The position numbers and the translations under genes are program-made. The notes beneath the pieces are model-generated. The model was not told the DNA's origin. It saw only the letters and a program-made list of their open reading frames with translations, and did no database searches. This document shows positions 1 to 7,743 of a DNA stretch of 43,059 nt, piece by piece. The stretch's first letter is position 1; the number at the start of each line of letters is the position of its first letter. This stretch comes from Frankia alni (GTDB taxonomy: Bacteria > Actinomycetota > Actinomycetes > Frankiales > Frankiaceae), in contig JAMFSN010000021.1 of NCBI GenBank assembly GCA_026225295.1, forward strand, positions 1 through 43,059. Direction: 5' to 3'.

Positions 1-339
1 CACATCCTGGGCGGCTGCCCGATCGGGTCGACCCCCGCCGACGGGGTGGTCGACCCCTACCAGCGCGTCTACGGGTACGACGGGCTGCACGTGAGCGACG
101 GCTCGGCGGTGACCGCGAACCTCGGCGTCAACCCGTCGCTGACCATCACCGCCCAGGCCGAACGGGCCATGGCCTACTGGCCGAACAAGGGCGAGCCGGA
201 CCCCCGGCCGCCGCTCGGCGCGGCCTACGAGCGGATCGGCCCGGTCGGCCCGACGGCGCCGGCGGTGCCGGACGACGCGCCGGCCGCCTACCGGATCGGG
301 CCGGTGCCGGTCACGATCCGGACCACGCGACCCGACTAA
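1..339 (+). CDS. GMC-family oxidoreductase, C-terminal fragment
   Basis: Open from the first base of the window, so the 5' part lies outside. The visible 112 residues begin [10 protein letters not shown] and run through [28 protein letters not shown], the conserved C-terminal block of glucose-methanol-choline flavoenzymes (the HxLGGC motif and the DGS...NPSLTI segment that contacts FAD). Actinobacterial cholesterol oxidases and other GMC sterol or alcohol oxidases share this ending, so a steroid substrate is possible but cannot be settled from the fragment. The last 50 residues are a Pro-rich tail without a recognised fold. The stop at 337-339 is followed within 7 nt by a 52-bp palindrome. 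Confidence 0.88.
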   Translation, partial: HILGGCPIGSTPADGVVDPYQRVYGYDGLHVSDGSAVTANLGVNPSLTITAQAERAMAYWPNKGEPDPRPPLGAAYERIGPVGPTAPAVPDDAPAAYRIGPVPVTIRTTRPD

Positions 340-345
340 CGGGCG

Positions 346-397
346 CAGGTTGGTACCGCACGCGCGGCACCGGTGCCGCGCGTGCGGTACCAACCTG
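346..397. terminator. 52-bp perfect palindrome, likely bidirectional terminator
   Basis: The two 26-base halves are exact reverse complements with no spacer (centre ACCGGT at 369-374). It sits in the 76-nt gap between the stop of the plus-strand GMC oxidoreductase (339) and the stop of the minus-strand coiled-coil gene (416), the normal place for a shared terminator. In RNA either strand would fold into a hairpin of about 24 bp. There is no T-run on either side, which is common for actinobacterial terminators. Confidence 0.8.
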
Positions 398-415
398 GAT
401 CACCTTCCAGCTGGG

Positions 416-1024
416 CTACAGCCCCGCGACGTCGGGTGTGGCCGGCGACGTCTGGGCGGGCTTCGAGGGCGGGAAGACCTCGTCGGGAGTCGGCTGGCTG
501 CCGGCCCGCGACTTGGCGGCCACCGCGGCGGCCACCCCGGCCCCCGTGATCAGGACGAACAGCACCCCGCGGCGACGCCGGCGGGACGCCTTGGCCAGCT
601 TCTTCTCGGCCTTGCCGAGCCGCTTCTCGAGCGCCAGCTGGGCCTTCTCGGCCTGCTCGCGGGCCTTGGCCTCGTTCTTGGTGGCCCGCTTGGACTTCGA
701 CCTGGTCAGCTTGAGCTCGCCCGCGTGCCGGGCCTTCTCGGCCGACAGTTCGGCGGCGGCCCGGGTCGCGTCGAGCTTGCGCCCGGCCCGCCCGGACAAC
801 TTGGCCTGCTTGGCGGCCAGGTTGAAGTCCGGCGTCGGGATGCTCGGCAGCGACGGGGTCGGCAGCGAGACGTCCGACACCTTGGCGGCGACGGTCGAGC
901 CGGCGCCCTTGGCGGCGCCGAACGCGGAACCGGCCGCGTCGGTGGCCTTACCGGTCGCCTTGCCGACCGCCTTCTCGGTCTGGTGGGTGGCGGTGGACAG
1001 CTTGTCCTGCAGCTTGCTTGCCAT
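416..1024 (-). CDS. Basic coiled-coil protein with C-terminal membrane anchor
   Basis: 202 residues; family not recognised. The ATG at 1024 is preferred to one 6 codons upstream because AAAGGAAA lies just before it. The first 60 residues are Ala/Gly/Lys-rich with repeated KATGKAT-like steps, resembling LEA/stress-type sequence. Residues about 75-150 are a highly charged Lys/Glu/Ala helix (probable coiled coil), ending in a KASRRRRRG cluster. One hydrophobic segment follows (VLFVLITGAGVAAAVAAK) and then a short Pro/Ser/Thr tail. With the Arg cluster before the membrane segment, the N-terminal bulk should be cytoplasmic. It converges on the GMC oxidoreductase gene. Role unknown. Confidence 0.75.
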   Translation of the reverse strand: MASKLQDKLSTATHQTEKAVGKATGKATDAAGSAFGAAKGAGSTVAAKVSDVSLPTPSLPSIPTPDFNLAAKQAKLSGRAGRKLDATRAAAELSAEKARHAGELKLTRSKSKRATKNEAKAREQAEKAQLALEKRLGKAEKKLAKASRRRRRGVLFVLITGAGVAAAVAAKSRAGSQPTPDEVFPPSKPAQTSPATPDVAGL

Positions 1025-1199
1025 CGGCTTTCCTTTCATCACGGACGACGTCGGCCTTGAGCGGTAAGGATCACCGGTTGACCTACCCCTGGCAGGCGGC
1101 GGTCAAGCAACCGCCCGCGAGACCCGCATACGATCGCACGAGAGACAGGCCCGGGCGGCGCAAGGGCGGCCCGGCACAGCCGAGTTCAGAAGGAGGGTC

Positions 1200-1724
1200 A
1201 TGGCCGAGGAGCTGTACGCGACGCTGCGGACCAGCGAGGGCGACATCGAAGTGCGCCTGTTCCCGAACCACGCACCCAAGACGGTCGCGAACTTCGTCGG
1301 TCTGGCCGACGGCAGCCGCGAGTGGACCGACCCGAAGACCGGGAAGAAGAACGCCGGCCAGCCGCTCTACAGCGGGACGATCTTCCACCGGGTGATCCCG
1401 GACTTCATGCTCCAGGGCGGCGACCCGCTCGGCAGCGGCCGGGGCGGCCCGGGGTACCAGTTCGCCGACGAGTTCCACCCGGACCTCAGCTTCGACCGGC
1501 CGTACCTGCTGGCCATGGCGAACGCCGGGCCGGGCACGAACGGTTCCCAGTTCTTCATCACGGTTGCGGCGACGCCGTGGCTGAACCGGAAGCACTCGAT
1601 CTTCGGTGAGGTGACCCGGGGCAGCGAACTGGTCGACGCGATCAGCAAGGCGCCGACCGGGGCCCAGGACCGGCCCCGGACCGATGTCGTCGTCAACGAG
1701 ATCGTGATCGAGAAGCGCCCCTAG
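1200..1724 (+). CDS. ppiA: Cyclophilin-type peptidyl-prolyl cis-trans isomerase
   Basis: 174 residues, the usual size of a cytoplasmic actinobacterial PpiA, with no signal peptide. It catalyses cis-trans isomerisation of X-Pro bonds. The cyclophilin core is clear: [16 protein letters not shown] (with the catalytic Arg), NGSQFFIT, and a C-terminal [11 protein letters not shown] segment with the His of the active site. A strong ribosome site (AGAAGGAGGGTC) lies directly before the ATG. It stands first in the conserved origin-region order ppiA - (rhomboid) - PH protein - crgA, matching Rv0009 in M. tuberculosis. The 190-nt gap to the next gene holds no gene. Confidence 0.96.
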   Translation: MAEELYATLRTSEGDIEVRLFPNHAPKTVANFVGLADGSREWTDPKTGKKNAGQPLYSGTIFHRVIPDFMLQGGDPLGSGRGGPGYQFADEFHPDLSFDRPYLLAMANAGPGTNGSQFFITVAATPWLNRKHSIFGEVTRGSELVDAISKAPTGAQDRPRTDVVVNEIVIEKRP

Positions 1725-1914
1725 CTTTTCGCGCGGCGGACGGGGTTCCGTCGGCGGGCGGGGTCGGCTGGTGGCCGGTCCCGCCCGTTGCGCGGTGAGA
1801 CCGGCCCGGGACGAATATGGGAGCGTGCGGCACCACCTGGATCGTTGGAGCGGATGTAGGTGCTGAGAGCGGTATGGAGCGAGGACCCGTGGACGCGACA
1901 CAGACGGCACGTTC

Positions 1915-2949
1915 GTGACGGCCCCCGCGCCGCCGCCGTCCGATCCGGCTGACTCGTCCGACGCGGCGCCGGTCCCGCCGCACTGCTACCGCCACCCCGA
2001 CCGGGAGACCTATGTTTCCTGCGTCCGGTGCGGGCGGCCGATCTGCCCGGACTGCATGAACCAGGCGTCGGTCGGCTTCCAGTGCCCGGAGGAACTGCGG
2101 GACGGCGGGTCGGCCGGGTCCGGCCGCTCGTCCGGGTCGGGGTCCGGCGACCGGGCGGACCGGCCCAGCCGGACCTGGGCCCGCAGCGGCGGCGGGGCGG
2201 CCCGGCAGGCCTCGAACCCGGCCCGCCGGGTGCACACCCGGTTCGGTGGCGATCCCGCGCACGCCGGGCGCCCGGTTGTCACCCAGGTCCTGGTCGCGGT
2301 GTGCGTACTGGCCTACCTGCTCCAGGGGGCGCCCGGGCTGGGGCTGGACGCGTCCGGGCGTTCGAACGAGTTCACCGACCGGTTCTTCCTGAACGGCTAC
2401 GCGATCGCCGAGCAGCACCAGTACTACCGGCTCCTGACCGCCGCGTTCCTGCACGTCAGCCTGCTGCACATCCTGTTCAACATGTACGCGCTGTACCTGC
2501 TGGGCTTCCAGCTCGAGGCGGCGCTCGGCCGGGTGCGGTTCCTGGCCCTGTTCCTCGTGTCGTCGGTCGGCGGCAGCACGCTGAGCTTCCTGGTCCACGG
2601 CCTGCAGGCGTCCTCGCTGGGCGCGTCGACCGGCATCTTCGGCATGTTCGCCGCCTACTACCTGGTTGCCCGGCGGATGCAGGTCAACACCGGGCCGATC
2701 CTGATCGTCGTCGGGATCAACCTGGCGCTGACCTTCTTCGTCGCCGGCATCGACAAGTTCGGCCACGTCGGCGGGCTGATCACCGGCGCGGTGATCGGCC
2801 TGATCCTGACGACCGTCCCGCCTCGACAGCGGGTGCTGCAGGGTGCCCTGGTCGGGGCCGTGTTCGTGGCGCTGATCGTGGCGGTCGCCATCAAGGTGGA
2901 GTCGCTTCCGTCGCTCTTCCCGTCCGTCCCGGGCGGCAGCAACATCTGA
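1915..2949 (+). CDS. Rhomboid-family intramembrane serine protease with N-terminal zinc-finger-like domain
   Basis: 344 residues. Residues about 22-60 are a Cys/His zinc-binding segment (HCYRHPDRETYVSCVRCGRPICPDC), then a Gly/Ser/Arg linker, then a rhomboid domain with six or more membrane helices from about residue 120. Rhomboid marks are HILFNMYALYLLG, the nucleophile motif GASTGIFGMFAAYY and the partner His in KFGHVGGLITGAVIG. Two details are odd: the last expected CPxC of the zinc finger reads CPEE, and the Ser motif is GAST rather than the commoner GxSG. The start is a GTG without a good ribosome site. A 14-codon reading frame (1874-1918) ends in a 4-nt GTGA overlap with it, so coupling is possible. 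Substrates are unknown. Confidence 0.9.
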   Translation: MTAPAPPPSDPADSSDAAPVPPHCYRHPDRETYVSCVRCGRPICPDCMNQASVGFQCPEELRDGGSAGSGRSSGSGSGDRADRPSRTWARSGGGAARQASNPARRVHTRFGGDPAHAGRPVVTQVLVAVCVLAYLLQGAPGLGLDASGRSNEFTDRFFLNGYAIAEQHQYYRLLTAAFLHVSLLHILFNMYALYLLGFQLEAALGRVRFLALFLVSSVGGSTLSFLVHGLQASSLGASTGIFGMFAAYYLVARRMQVNTGPILIVVGINLALTFFVAGIDKFGHVGGLITGAVIGLILTTVPPRQRVLQGALVGAVFVALIVAVAIKVESLPSLFPSVPGGSNI

Positions 2950-2974
2950 GTCGCCCCGTCCCCGGGCGGCCTGG

Positions 2975-3400
2975 TCAGAAGCTGGTCAGGCGGAGCTGCT
3001 CGAGTTCGGCGGCGACATCGGCCGGCGGCGAGCCGAGCTGGCGGCGGCTCAGGACGAACAAGCCGTCGATCGTGTCCACTTCCAAGGTGTCGAGCACGAC
3101 CATCCGCCGCCGCCGACGGACCGTCTCGACCTGCACCGACAGCACGGCCACCCAGGGCAGGCGGTGCAGGCCCAGCCCGTCGCGGATCTCGACGCCGCCG
3201 ACGTCGGCGCGAACCGTCGGGCGGGCCACGGTGTCGCGGAGGGCGAGCCCGGCCAGGATGACCGCCGCCACCCCGACGAGCAGCCGACCGCCCTGGTCGA
3301 GGCCCACTCCGACCAGCGCGCACACCACCAGCACCGCGCTGGTCGCGCCGTACGCCGCCACCCGCGCGAACGGTGGCGACCACGAATGTTCCTGCCGCAT
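2975..3400 (-). CDS. PH-domain membrane protein (CFP-6/Rv0010c type)
   Basis: 141 residues. Two membrane helices at about 12-52 (VAAYGATSAVLVVCALVGVGL and LLVGVAAVILAGLAL) are followed by a small beta-rich domain (TVRADVGGVEIRDGLGLHRLPW...) typical of bacterial bPH6 domains. The ATG at 3400 has GGGGGG six bases upstream. In mycobacteria the equivalent gene (Rv0010c) also lies between ppiA and crgA on the minus strand, which supports the assignment. Function is unknown; the family is membrane-anchored. Here a thiolase gene has entered between it and crgA. Confidence 0.82.
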   Translation of the reverse strand: MRQEHSWSPPFARVAAYGATSAVLVVCALVGVGLDQGGRLLVGVAAVILAGLALRDTVARPTVRADVGGVEIRDGLGLHRLPWVAVLSVQVETVRRRRRMVVLDTLEVDTIDGLFVLSRRQLGSPPADVAAELEQLRLTSF

Positions 3401-3637
3401 GGACCCCCCTGATCCGTCGCGGACCCCTGGGCCCACCCGCGGGGCGGGTGGGCGGCCCGGCGAAGCGGGACCGCGGCCCTGGGTCATCCCCAGAGTAGGC
3501 CCGGAACAAAGCGGGCGTCGAAGCTTCTTATACCTCTGCGCGGCGCCACGGACGGTACCGCTGGACGGCCGAACGCGGCGCGATCCTAGTTTTTTGTGCG
3601 CCGCCGGAAGCCAGAGTCCACTGGAGGGTGATGAGCC

Positions 3638-4801
3638 ATGCGTGATGCGGTAGTCGTCGAGGCGGTCCGGACGCCCATCGGCAAGCGCAACGGTGCGCTG
3701 CGGGACTGGCACCCGGCCGACCTGTCCGCCCACGTCCTGGCCGCGCTGGTCGACCGGACCGGGATCGATCCGGCCCTGGTGGACGACGTGGTCTGGGGTT
3801 GTGTCAGCCAGGTCGGCGAGCAGACCAACAACATCGGGCGGACGGCGGTGCTGGCGGCCGGCTGGCCGGAGTCGGTGCCCGGGACGACGGTCGACCGGCA
3901 GTGCGGGTCGAGCCAGCAGGCTCTCCATTTCGCGGCGGCGGGCGTCGTCTCGGGTCAGTACGACCTGGCCGTGGCCGGGGGTGTCGAGTCGATGACGCGG
4001 GTCCCGATGGGGTCGAGCGTCGGCAGCGGGGTCGGGATCCCGGGCGGCGAGAAGCTCGCCGCGCGGTACGACGGCGTGCCGTTCAACCAGGGCATCGGCG
4101 CGGAGCTGATCGCCGAGCGGTGGGGCCTGTCCCGGGCCCGGCTCGACGAGTTCGCGCTGCTGTCGCACGAGCGGGCGGCGGCCGCCATCGACGCCGGAGC
4201 CTTCGTCGAGCAGATCGTCGGGGTCCCGGCCCGGGCCGAGGACGGCTCGTCGTTCCTGTTCGACGGCGACCAGGGCGTCCGGCGCGGGGGCACTCTGGAG
4301 TCGCTGGCCAAGCTCAAGCCGGCCTTCAAGCCGGACGGGGTCATTCACGCCGGCAACGCCTCGCAGATCTCGGACGGTTCGGCGGCCCTGCTGGTGACCA
4401 CCAGCGAGCGCGCCGCCCAGCTCGGCCTCCGGCCGCTGGTCCGGGTGCACACCGCGGTGCTGGCCGGCGACGACCCGATCGCGATGCTGACCGCGCCCAT
4501 CCCGGCCACCGCCAAGGCGCTGGCGAAGTCCGGGCTGAAGATCGACGAGATCGGCGCGTTCGAGGTGAACGAGGCGTTCGCGTCGGTTCCGCTGGCCTGG
4601 CTGGCCGAGACCGGGGCCGACCCGGCGGCGCTGAACCCGCTGGGCGGCGCGATCGCGCTGGGCCACCCGCTCGGTGGTTCCGGGGCCCAACTGTCGACCC
4701 GACTCATCCACCACCTGGTGGCCAACCGGATCCGCTACGGCCTGCAGACCATGTGCGAGGGCGGCGGGACCGCGAACGCCACCATCTTCGAGCTCATCTG
4801 A
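3638..4801 (+). CDS. Acetyl-CoA C-acyltransferase (degradative thiolase)
   Basis: 387 residues, full-length thiolase, which cleaves 3-ketoacyl-CoA to acetyl-CoA and a shortened acyl-CoA. Visible catalytic parts are the nucleophilic Cys in DRQCGSSQQALHFAA, NEAFASV, the His in GHPLGGSGA and the second Cys in CEGGGTANATIFE. The QQAL context and overall sequence look like the actinobacterial FadA5/FadA6-type thiolases used for sterol side chains and ring products, but substrate is inferred only. A ribosome site (GGAGGGTG) precedes the ATG. It is a single gene placed between the PH protein and crgA, where M. tuberculosis has no gene. Two consecutive hairpins follow the stop. Confidence 0.93.
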   Translation: MRDAVVVEAVRTPIGKRNGALRDWHPADLSAHVLAALVDRTGIDPALVDDVVWGCVSQVGEQTNNIGRTAVLAAGWPESVPGTTVDRQCGSSQQALHFAAAGVVSGQYDLAVAGGVESMTRVPMGSSVGSGVGIPGGEKLAARYDGVPFNQGIGAELIAERWGLSRARLDEFALLSHERAAAAIDAGAFVEQIVGVPARAEDGSSFLFDGDQGVRRGGTLESLAKLKPAFKPDGVIHAGNASQISDGSAALLVTTSERAAQLGLRPLVRVHTAVLAGDDPIAMLTAPIPATAKALAKSGLKIDEIGAFEVNEAFASVPLAWLAETGADPAALNPLGGAIALGHPLGGSGAQLSTRLIHHLVANRIRYGLQTMCEGGGTANATIFELI

Positions 4802-4818
4802 GCGTTCGGCGGGTGCTC

Positions 4819-4870
4819 GGCCGTCCTTCGGCGACGGCCCCTCCGGCGATGCGGCCCGGAGGGGTTCTGT
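4819..4870 (+). terminator. Double-hairpin terminator after the thiolase
   Basis: Two inverted repeats follow the stop at 4801: GGCCGTC (4819-4825) with GACGGCC (4833-4839), then CCCCTCCG (4838-4845) with CGGAGGGG (4857-4864), followed by TTCTGTTGT. They overlap by two bases, so only one can form fully at a time. The second, with the T-rich tail, is the more likely terminator. Confidence 0.65.
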
Positions 4871-4937
4871 TGTGGCGGCTACGGGCGCGGCGGCCGGAAA
4901 AGTCCGTTTCGTGCGCTGGGTGCCCGTTCTTCCACAC

Positions 4938-4946
4938 TGTGGACAA
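4938..4946 (-). promoter_or_regulatory. DnaA-box-like 9-mer
   Basis: TGTGGACAA is the reverse complement of TTGTCCACA, the usual DnaA box of GC-rich actinobacteria. A partial inverted partner TTCCACA lies at 4930-4936. It is a single site in a 202-nt gap near crgA, in a region expected to be close to oriC; one box does not make an origin. A regulatory or titration role is a guess, and chance occurrence is possible. Confidence 0.4.
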
Positions 4947-5003
4947 CGGTTGGGGATGAACTACAGAGGTGGAACTACGCCGCTGGTGCTCGATCGTAGT
5001 CGT

Positions 5004-5270
5004 TTACCTCCACTGAGTAGCGACACCTAGTCCGACCACGACAAACGCGAAGCCCACGAAGACGTTCCAGGCGCCCAGCAGGCCCATGCCGGGGAACCCG
5101 CCGCTGGAGAAGTAGTAAAGCAACAGCCATGCGACCCCGATGATGAAGCAGGCCAGCATCAGGGCCGGTACCCACGGGCGGGACGGCGGCTTGCGCCGCT
5201 GCACCCGGGCCGCGCCGGCCAGCGCGGGGGTCGGGGCCTTCTTGGGCTTGCGGCGACGCGACTCGGGCAT
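5004..5270 (-). CDS. crgA: Cell-division protein CrgA
   Basis: 88 residues. A basic cytoplasmic N-terminus (MPESRRRKPKKAPTP) precedes two membrane helices (WVPALMLACFIIGVAWLLLYYFSSGG and GAWNVFVGFAFVVVGLGVATQW), the layout and length of CrgA. CrgA is known in Streptomyces and mycobacteria as a membrane protein that joins FtsZ, FtsI and other divisome members and influences septum formation. The start at 5270 is chosen over one 11 codons upstream because family members begin MP.S..RKK, and AAAGGTCC lies before it. The gene is divergent from the DUF881 gene, as in other actinobacteria. Confidence 0.93.
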   Translation of the reverse strand: MPESRRRKPKKAPTPALAGAARVQRRKPPSRPWVPALMLACFIIGVAWLLLYYFSSGGFPGMGLLGAWNVFVGFAFVVVGLGVATQWR

Positions 5271-5485
5271 CGGTGGACCTTTCTGTCGATCGTCGGTGTT
5301 CATTCTGGTCGGCGAACGGTACGGGTCTGGCGGACGGGGCCGATCTGGCTATGGAACACTGCGCCCAGGTTGGAGAGCAAAGAGCATCAGCTGATCACCG
5401 CCGTAGCCGGGCCGTTGATCACGACCGGGAGCCGACCGCTGATGATCGCTTGAGATCCGGCCACAAGGTACCGGAGGCGGACACG

Positions 5486-6391
5486 ATGGCGATGCTGGTT
5501 GGAGCGCCGCGCCGCTGGCTGGGGCGTCTTCGTGACCGGCTTCCCGGCCCGCTTCCCGAGGCCGCGCCGCCACCGCCCGACGCGCCGCCGACCGCTGATA
5601 CCGCGCCGACCGCTGATACCGCGCCGACTGCTGACGGGCCGCCGGAAGGCCGTCGGTGGCGGGTCGCGGTCCCGGCGGTCGGGGTCCTCGCGGGCCTGCT
5701 GTTCGCGATCAGTGCGGTCTCGCTCGACGGCGGCGACCGACCCGGAACGGCGCTGTCGGGTCGCCGGGACACGTTGCCCGAACTGGTCACCGCCGAGCAG
5801 AACCGGGTGGCGGCCCTGGACCGCACCGTCGCCGGCCTCCGCGCCAAGGTCGACGCGGGAACCGGGAGCCACGCCACCGACCCCCGGATCGCCGCGGCCC
5901 GGGCGCAGATCGCCCGGCTGTCCGGCCCGGTCGGCCTGTCGCCGGCCACCGGGCGGGCGGTGACGGTCGTGCTCGACGACGCGCCCCGGGGCGCCGCGGC
6001 CGGCCCGTTTCCGCCCGGGGTTCCTACTCCCACCGCCGATGACCTGGTCGTTCACCAGCAGGACGTGCAGGGCGTGGTGAACGCGCTGTGGGCCGGCGGG
6101 GCCAGCGCGATGACCATCATGGGGCAGCGGGTGATCGCGCTGACGGCGGTCCGCTGCGTCGGCAACACGCTGCTGCTGGGCGGCCAGGTCTACTCGCCGC
6201 CGTTCACCGTGACCGCGATCGGGGACCAGACGCGCCTGCGGACCGCGCTGGGCTCCTCGAAGGATGTCACGATCTACCAGCAGTACGTCGCGGCCTACGG
6301 CCTCGGGTACGACGTGACCGACGTGGCGACCGCCCGGCTGCCCGCGTACACGGGCAGCGTGAACGTGCCGCTGGCCCGGCCCCTGCACTGA
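5486..6391 (+). CDS. DUF881-family membrane protein
   Basis: 301 residues. A basic N-terminus, a Pro/Ala/Thr linker with a short tandem repeat (TADTAP), one membrane helix (VAVPAVGVLAGLLFAISAVSL, about 58-78), a coiled-coil-like stretch (LVTAEQNRVAALDRTVAGLRAKV) and an extracytoplasmic DUF881 domain to the end. The domain shows VTVVLDDAP, VHQQDVQGVVNALWAGGASAMTIMGQRV and VGNTLLLGGQVYSPPFTVTAIGD, all typical. The ATG at 5486 has GGAGG ten bases upstream. Function is unknown, but the gene is constant in this cluster (Rv0012 in M. tuberculosis), next to crgA and trpG. It converges with the HxlR gene with only 8 nt between stops. Confidence 0.9.
   Translation: MAMLVGAPRRWLGRLRDRLPGPLPEAAPPPPDAPPTADTAPTADTAPTADGPPEGRRWRVAVPAVGVLAGLLFAISAVSLDGGDRPGTALSGRRDTLPELVTAEQNRVAALDRTVAGLRAKVDAGTGSHATDPRIAAARAQIARLSGPVGLSPATGRAVTVVLDDAPRGAAAGPFPPGVPTPTADDLVVHQQDVQGVVNALWAGGASAMTIMGQRVIALTAVRCVGNTLLLGGQVYSPPFTVTAIGDQTRLRTALGSSKDVTIYQQYVAAYGLGYDVTDVATARLPAYTGSVNVPLARPLH
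5591..5626 (+). repeat. Two exact 18-bp tandem units in the DUF881 linker
   Basis: ACCGCTGATACCGCGCCG occurs twice back to back and a degenerate third copy (ACTGCTGACGGGCCGCCG) follows. The unit encodes TADTAP and keeps the frame, so copy number could vary without breaking the gene. Confidence 0.85.
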
Positions 6392-6399
6392 CCGGCCGA

Positions 6400-6789
6400 T
6401 CAGGATGCCGGGGCGCCGTGCCCGTCGAGAATGACCTCGGCGTTGGCCGCGATCCACCGCAGGAGCGGGTGCAGCAGGGCAACGAGCTCGTCGCCGCGCG
6501 GGGTCAGGCTGTACTCGACGTGGGGTGGGATGACCGGCCGGGCGTCCCGCCGGACCAGGCCGTCCTTCTCGAGGATCTTCAGGGTCTGGGCGAGCATCTT
6601 CTCGCTGATCCCCTCGACGCAGCGGCGCAGTTCGCCCCAGCGCATCGTGCGGTCGGTGAGGGCGGCGAGGACGAGGACCCCCCACTTGCCGGTCACGTGG
6701 TCCATCACGGTCCGAGTGGGGCAGGCCGGGGAGAACGAGCCGACCGGAAAAAGCTCATCGAACACGCTGACCTGGGAACTAACCGACAC
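6400..6789 (-). CDS. HxlR-family winged-helix transcriptional regulator
   Basis: 129 residues. The HxlR domain is clear: CPTRTVMDHVTGKWGVLVLAALTDRTMRWGELRRCVEGISEKMLAQTLKILEKDGLVRRD, then PPHVEYSLTPRGDEL. The Cys before the first helix (SPACPTR) matches the redox-sensing Cys of family members such as YodB, HypR and QorR, so a response to electrophiles or oxidants is plausible. The start is a GTG at 6789 with no ribosome site. TAAGGT on the minus strand ends 8 nt before it, so the transcript may be leaderless. The gene is divergent from a QOR2-type gene, the usual partner and target of such regulators. Confidence 0.92.
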   Translation of the reverse strand: MSVSSQVSVFDELFPVGSFSPACPTRTVMDHVTGKWGVLVLAALTDRTMRWGELRRCVEGISEKMLAQTLKILEKDGLVRRDARPVIPPHVEYSLTPRGDELVALLHPLLRWIAANAEVILDGHGAPAS

Positions 6790-6793
6790 GCCA

Positions 6794-6816
6794 GTACCTT
6801 ACCTCAAAGTGGGTAC
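6794..6816. promoter_or_regulatory. Candidate HxlR operator between the divergent genes
   Basis: GTACC (6794-6798) and GGTAC (6812-6816) form an inverted repeat with 13 bases between, the spacing usual for a winged-helix dimer. It overlaps the presumed promoter of the HxlR gene (TAAGGT, minus strand) and lies 72 bases upstream of the QOR2-type ATG. The assignment rests on position and symmetry only. Confidence 0.5.
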
Positions 6817-6888
6817 CGCGAATAAGGAAGCACACCGGTCGCGGGCCGGTTGAGCCTGTCGTCAACCCCACCGACCGAAAGGCCCGCC

Positions 6889-7743
6889 ATGTCGATCGTC
6901 GTTACCGGAGCCACCGGCCACCTCGGCCGGGCCACCGTCGAATCCCTCCTGGCCCGGGGGGTCCCGGCCGGCGAGATCGTGGCCGGCGGCCGCGCCACGG
7001 AGAAGATCAAGGATCTGGCCGACCGGGGCGTCCGGGTCGTGACGATCAACTACTCGGACCCGGCGGGTTTGCGGGCCGCGCTGGACGGAGCCCGCCAGGT
7101 CCTGCTGATCTCCGGCAGCGAGGTCGGCCAGCGGGTGCCCCAACACACGAACGTCATCGAGGCCGCGACCGACGCCGGCGTCGAGCTGCTCGCCTACACC
7201 AGCGCACCGTATGCGGCCACGACGTCGATGCTGCTCGCGGCCGAGCACAAGGCGACCGAGGACGTGATCCGGGCTTCCGGCCTGCCGTTCGCCCTCCTGC
7301 GTAACGGCTGGTACCTCGAGAACTACCTGGCCCAGCTGCCCACGGCCCGCCAGCTCGGCGTGTTGTACGGCGCGGCCGGGGAGGGCCGCATCAGTGCGGC
7401 GGCGCGGGTCGACTTCGCCGAGGCGGCGGCGGCCGTGCTGGCGTCTGGCGACCACGCCGGGCGGACCTACGAGCTCGGCGGCGACGACTCCTTCACCAGG
7501 GCCGGCCTGGCCGCCGCGATCACCACCGCCAGCGGCACGCCGGTGGAGTACCGGAACGTGTCCCAGGCCGAGTACGAGCAGATCCTGACCGACGCCGGTC
7601 TGCCGGCCCCGATGCCGGCGATCCTGGCCGATGTCGAACGCGCGGTGGCGGCCGGCGAGCTGTTCATCGACTCCGGGGACCTGTCCCGGCTCATCGGCCG
7701 CCCGACCACCACCCTGGCGGCCGCCCTGGCCGCCACCGGCTGA
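6889..7743 (+). CDS. NmrA/QOR2-type NAD(P)-binding oxidoreductase
   Basis: 284 residues. An N-terminal Rossmann motif (VVTGATGHLGRATVESLLARG) and the pattern LLISGSEVGQRVPQHTNVIEAA ... AYTSAPYA ... LPFALLRNGWYLENY are characteristic of the YtfG/QOR2 quinone-oxidoreductase branch of atypical SDRs, which lack the YxxxK catalytic pair and use NADPH. The start at 6889 is chosen because the Rossmann strand begins there and AAAGG precedes it; a longer frame from 6850 adds 13 residues without homologous appearance. It is divergent from the HxlR regulator, which probably controls it as a quinone or electrophile stress gene. Confidence 0.9.
   Translation: MSIVVTGATGHLGRATVESLLARGVPAGEIVAGGRATEKIKDLADRGVRVVTINYSDPAGLRAALDGARQVLLISGSEVGQRVPQHTNVIEAATDAGVELLAYTSAPYAATTSMLLAAEHKATEDVIRASGLPFALLRNGWYLENYLAQLPTARQLGVLYGAAGEGRISAAARVDFAEAAAAVLASGDHAGRTYELGGDDSFTRAGLAAAITTASGTPVEYRNVSQAEYEQILTDAGLPAPMPAILADVERAVAAGELFIDSGDLSRLIGRPTTTLAAALAATG

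Noticed and set aside
2028-3653. 541-codon plus-strand frame across the rhomboid and PH-protein genes
   Set aside because: It is Arg/Pro/Gly-rich with no domain and lies in an alternative frame of, and antisense to, well-supported genes; a product of high GC.
4802-5003. Possible replication origin
   Set aside because: Only one good DnaA box and no AT-rich unwinding region or dnaA/dnaN genes are present.
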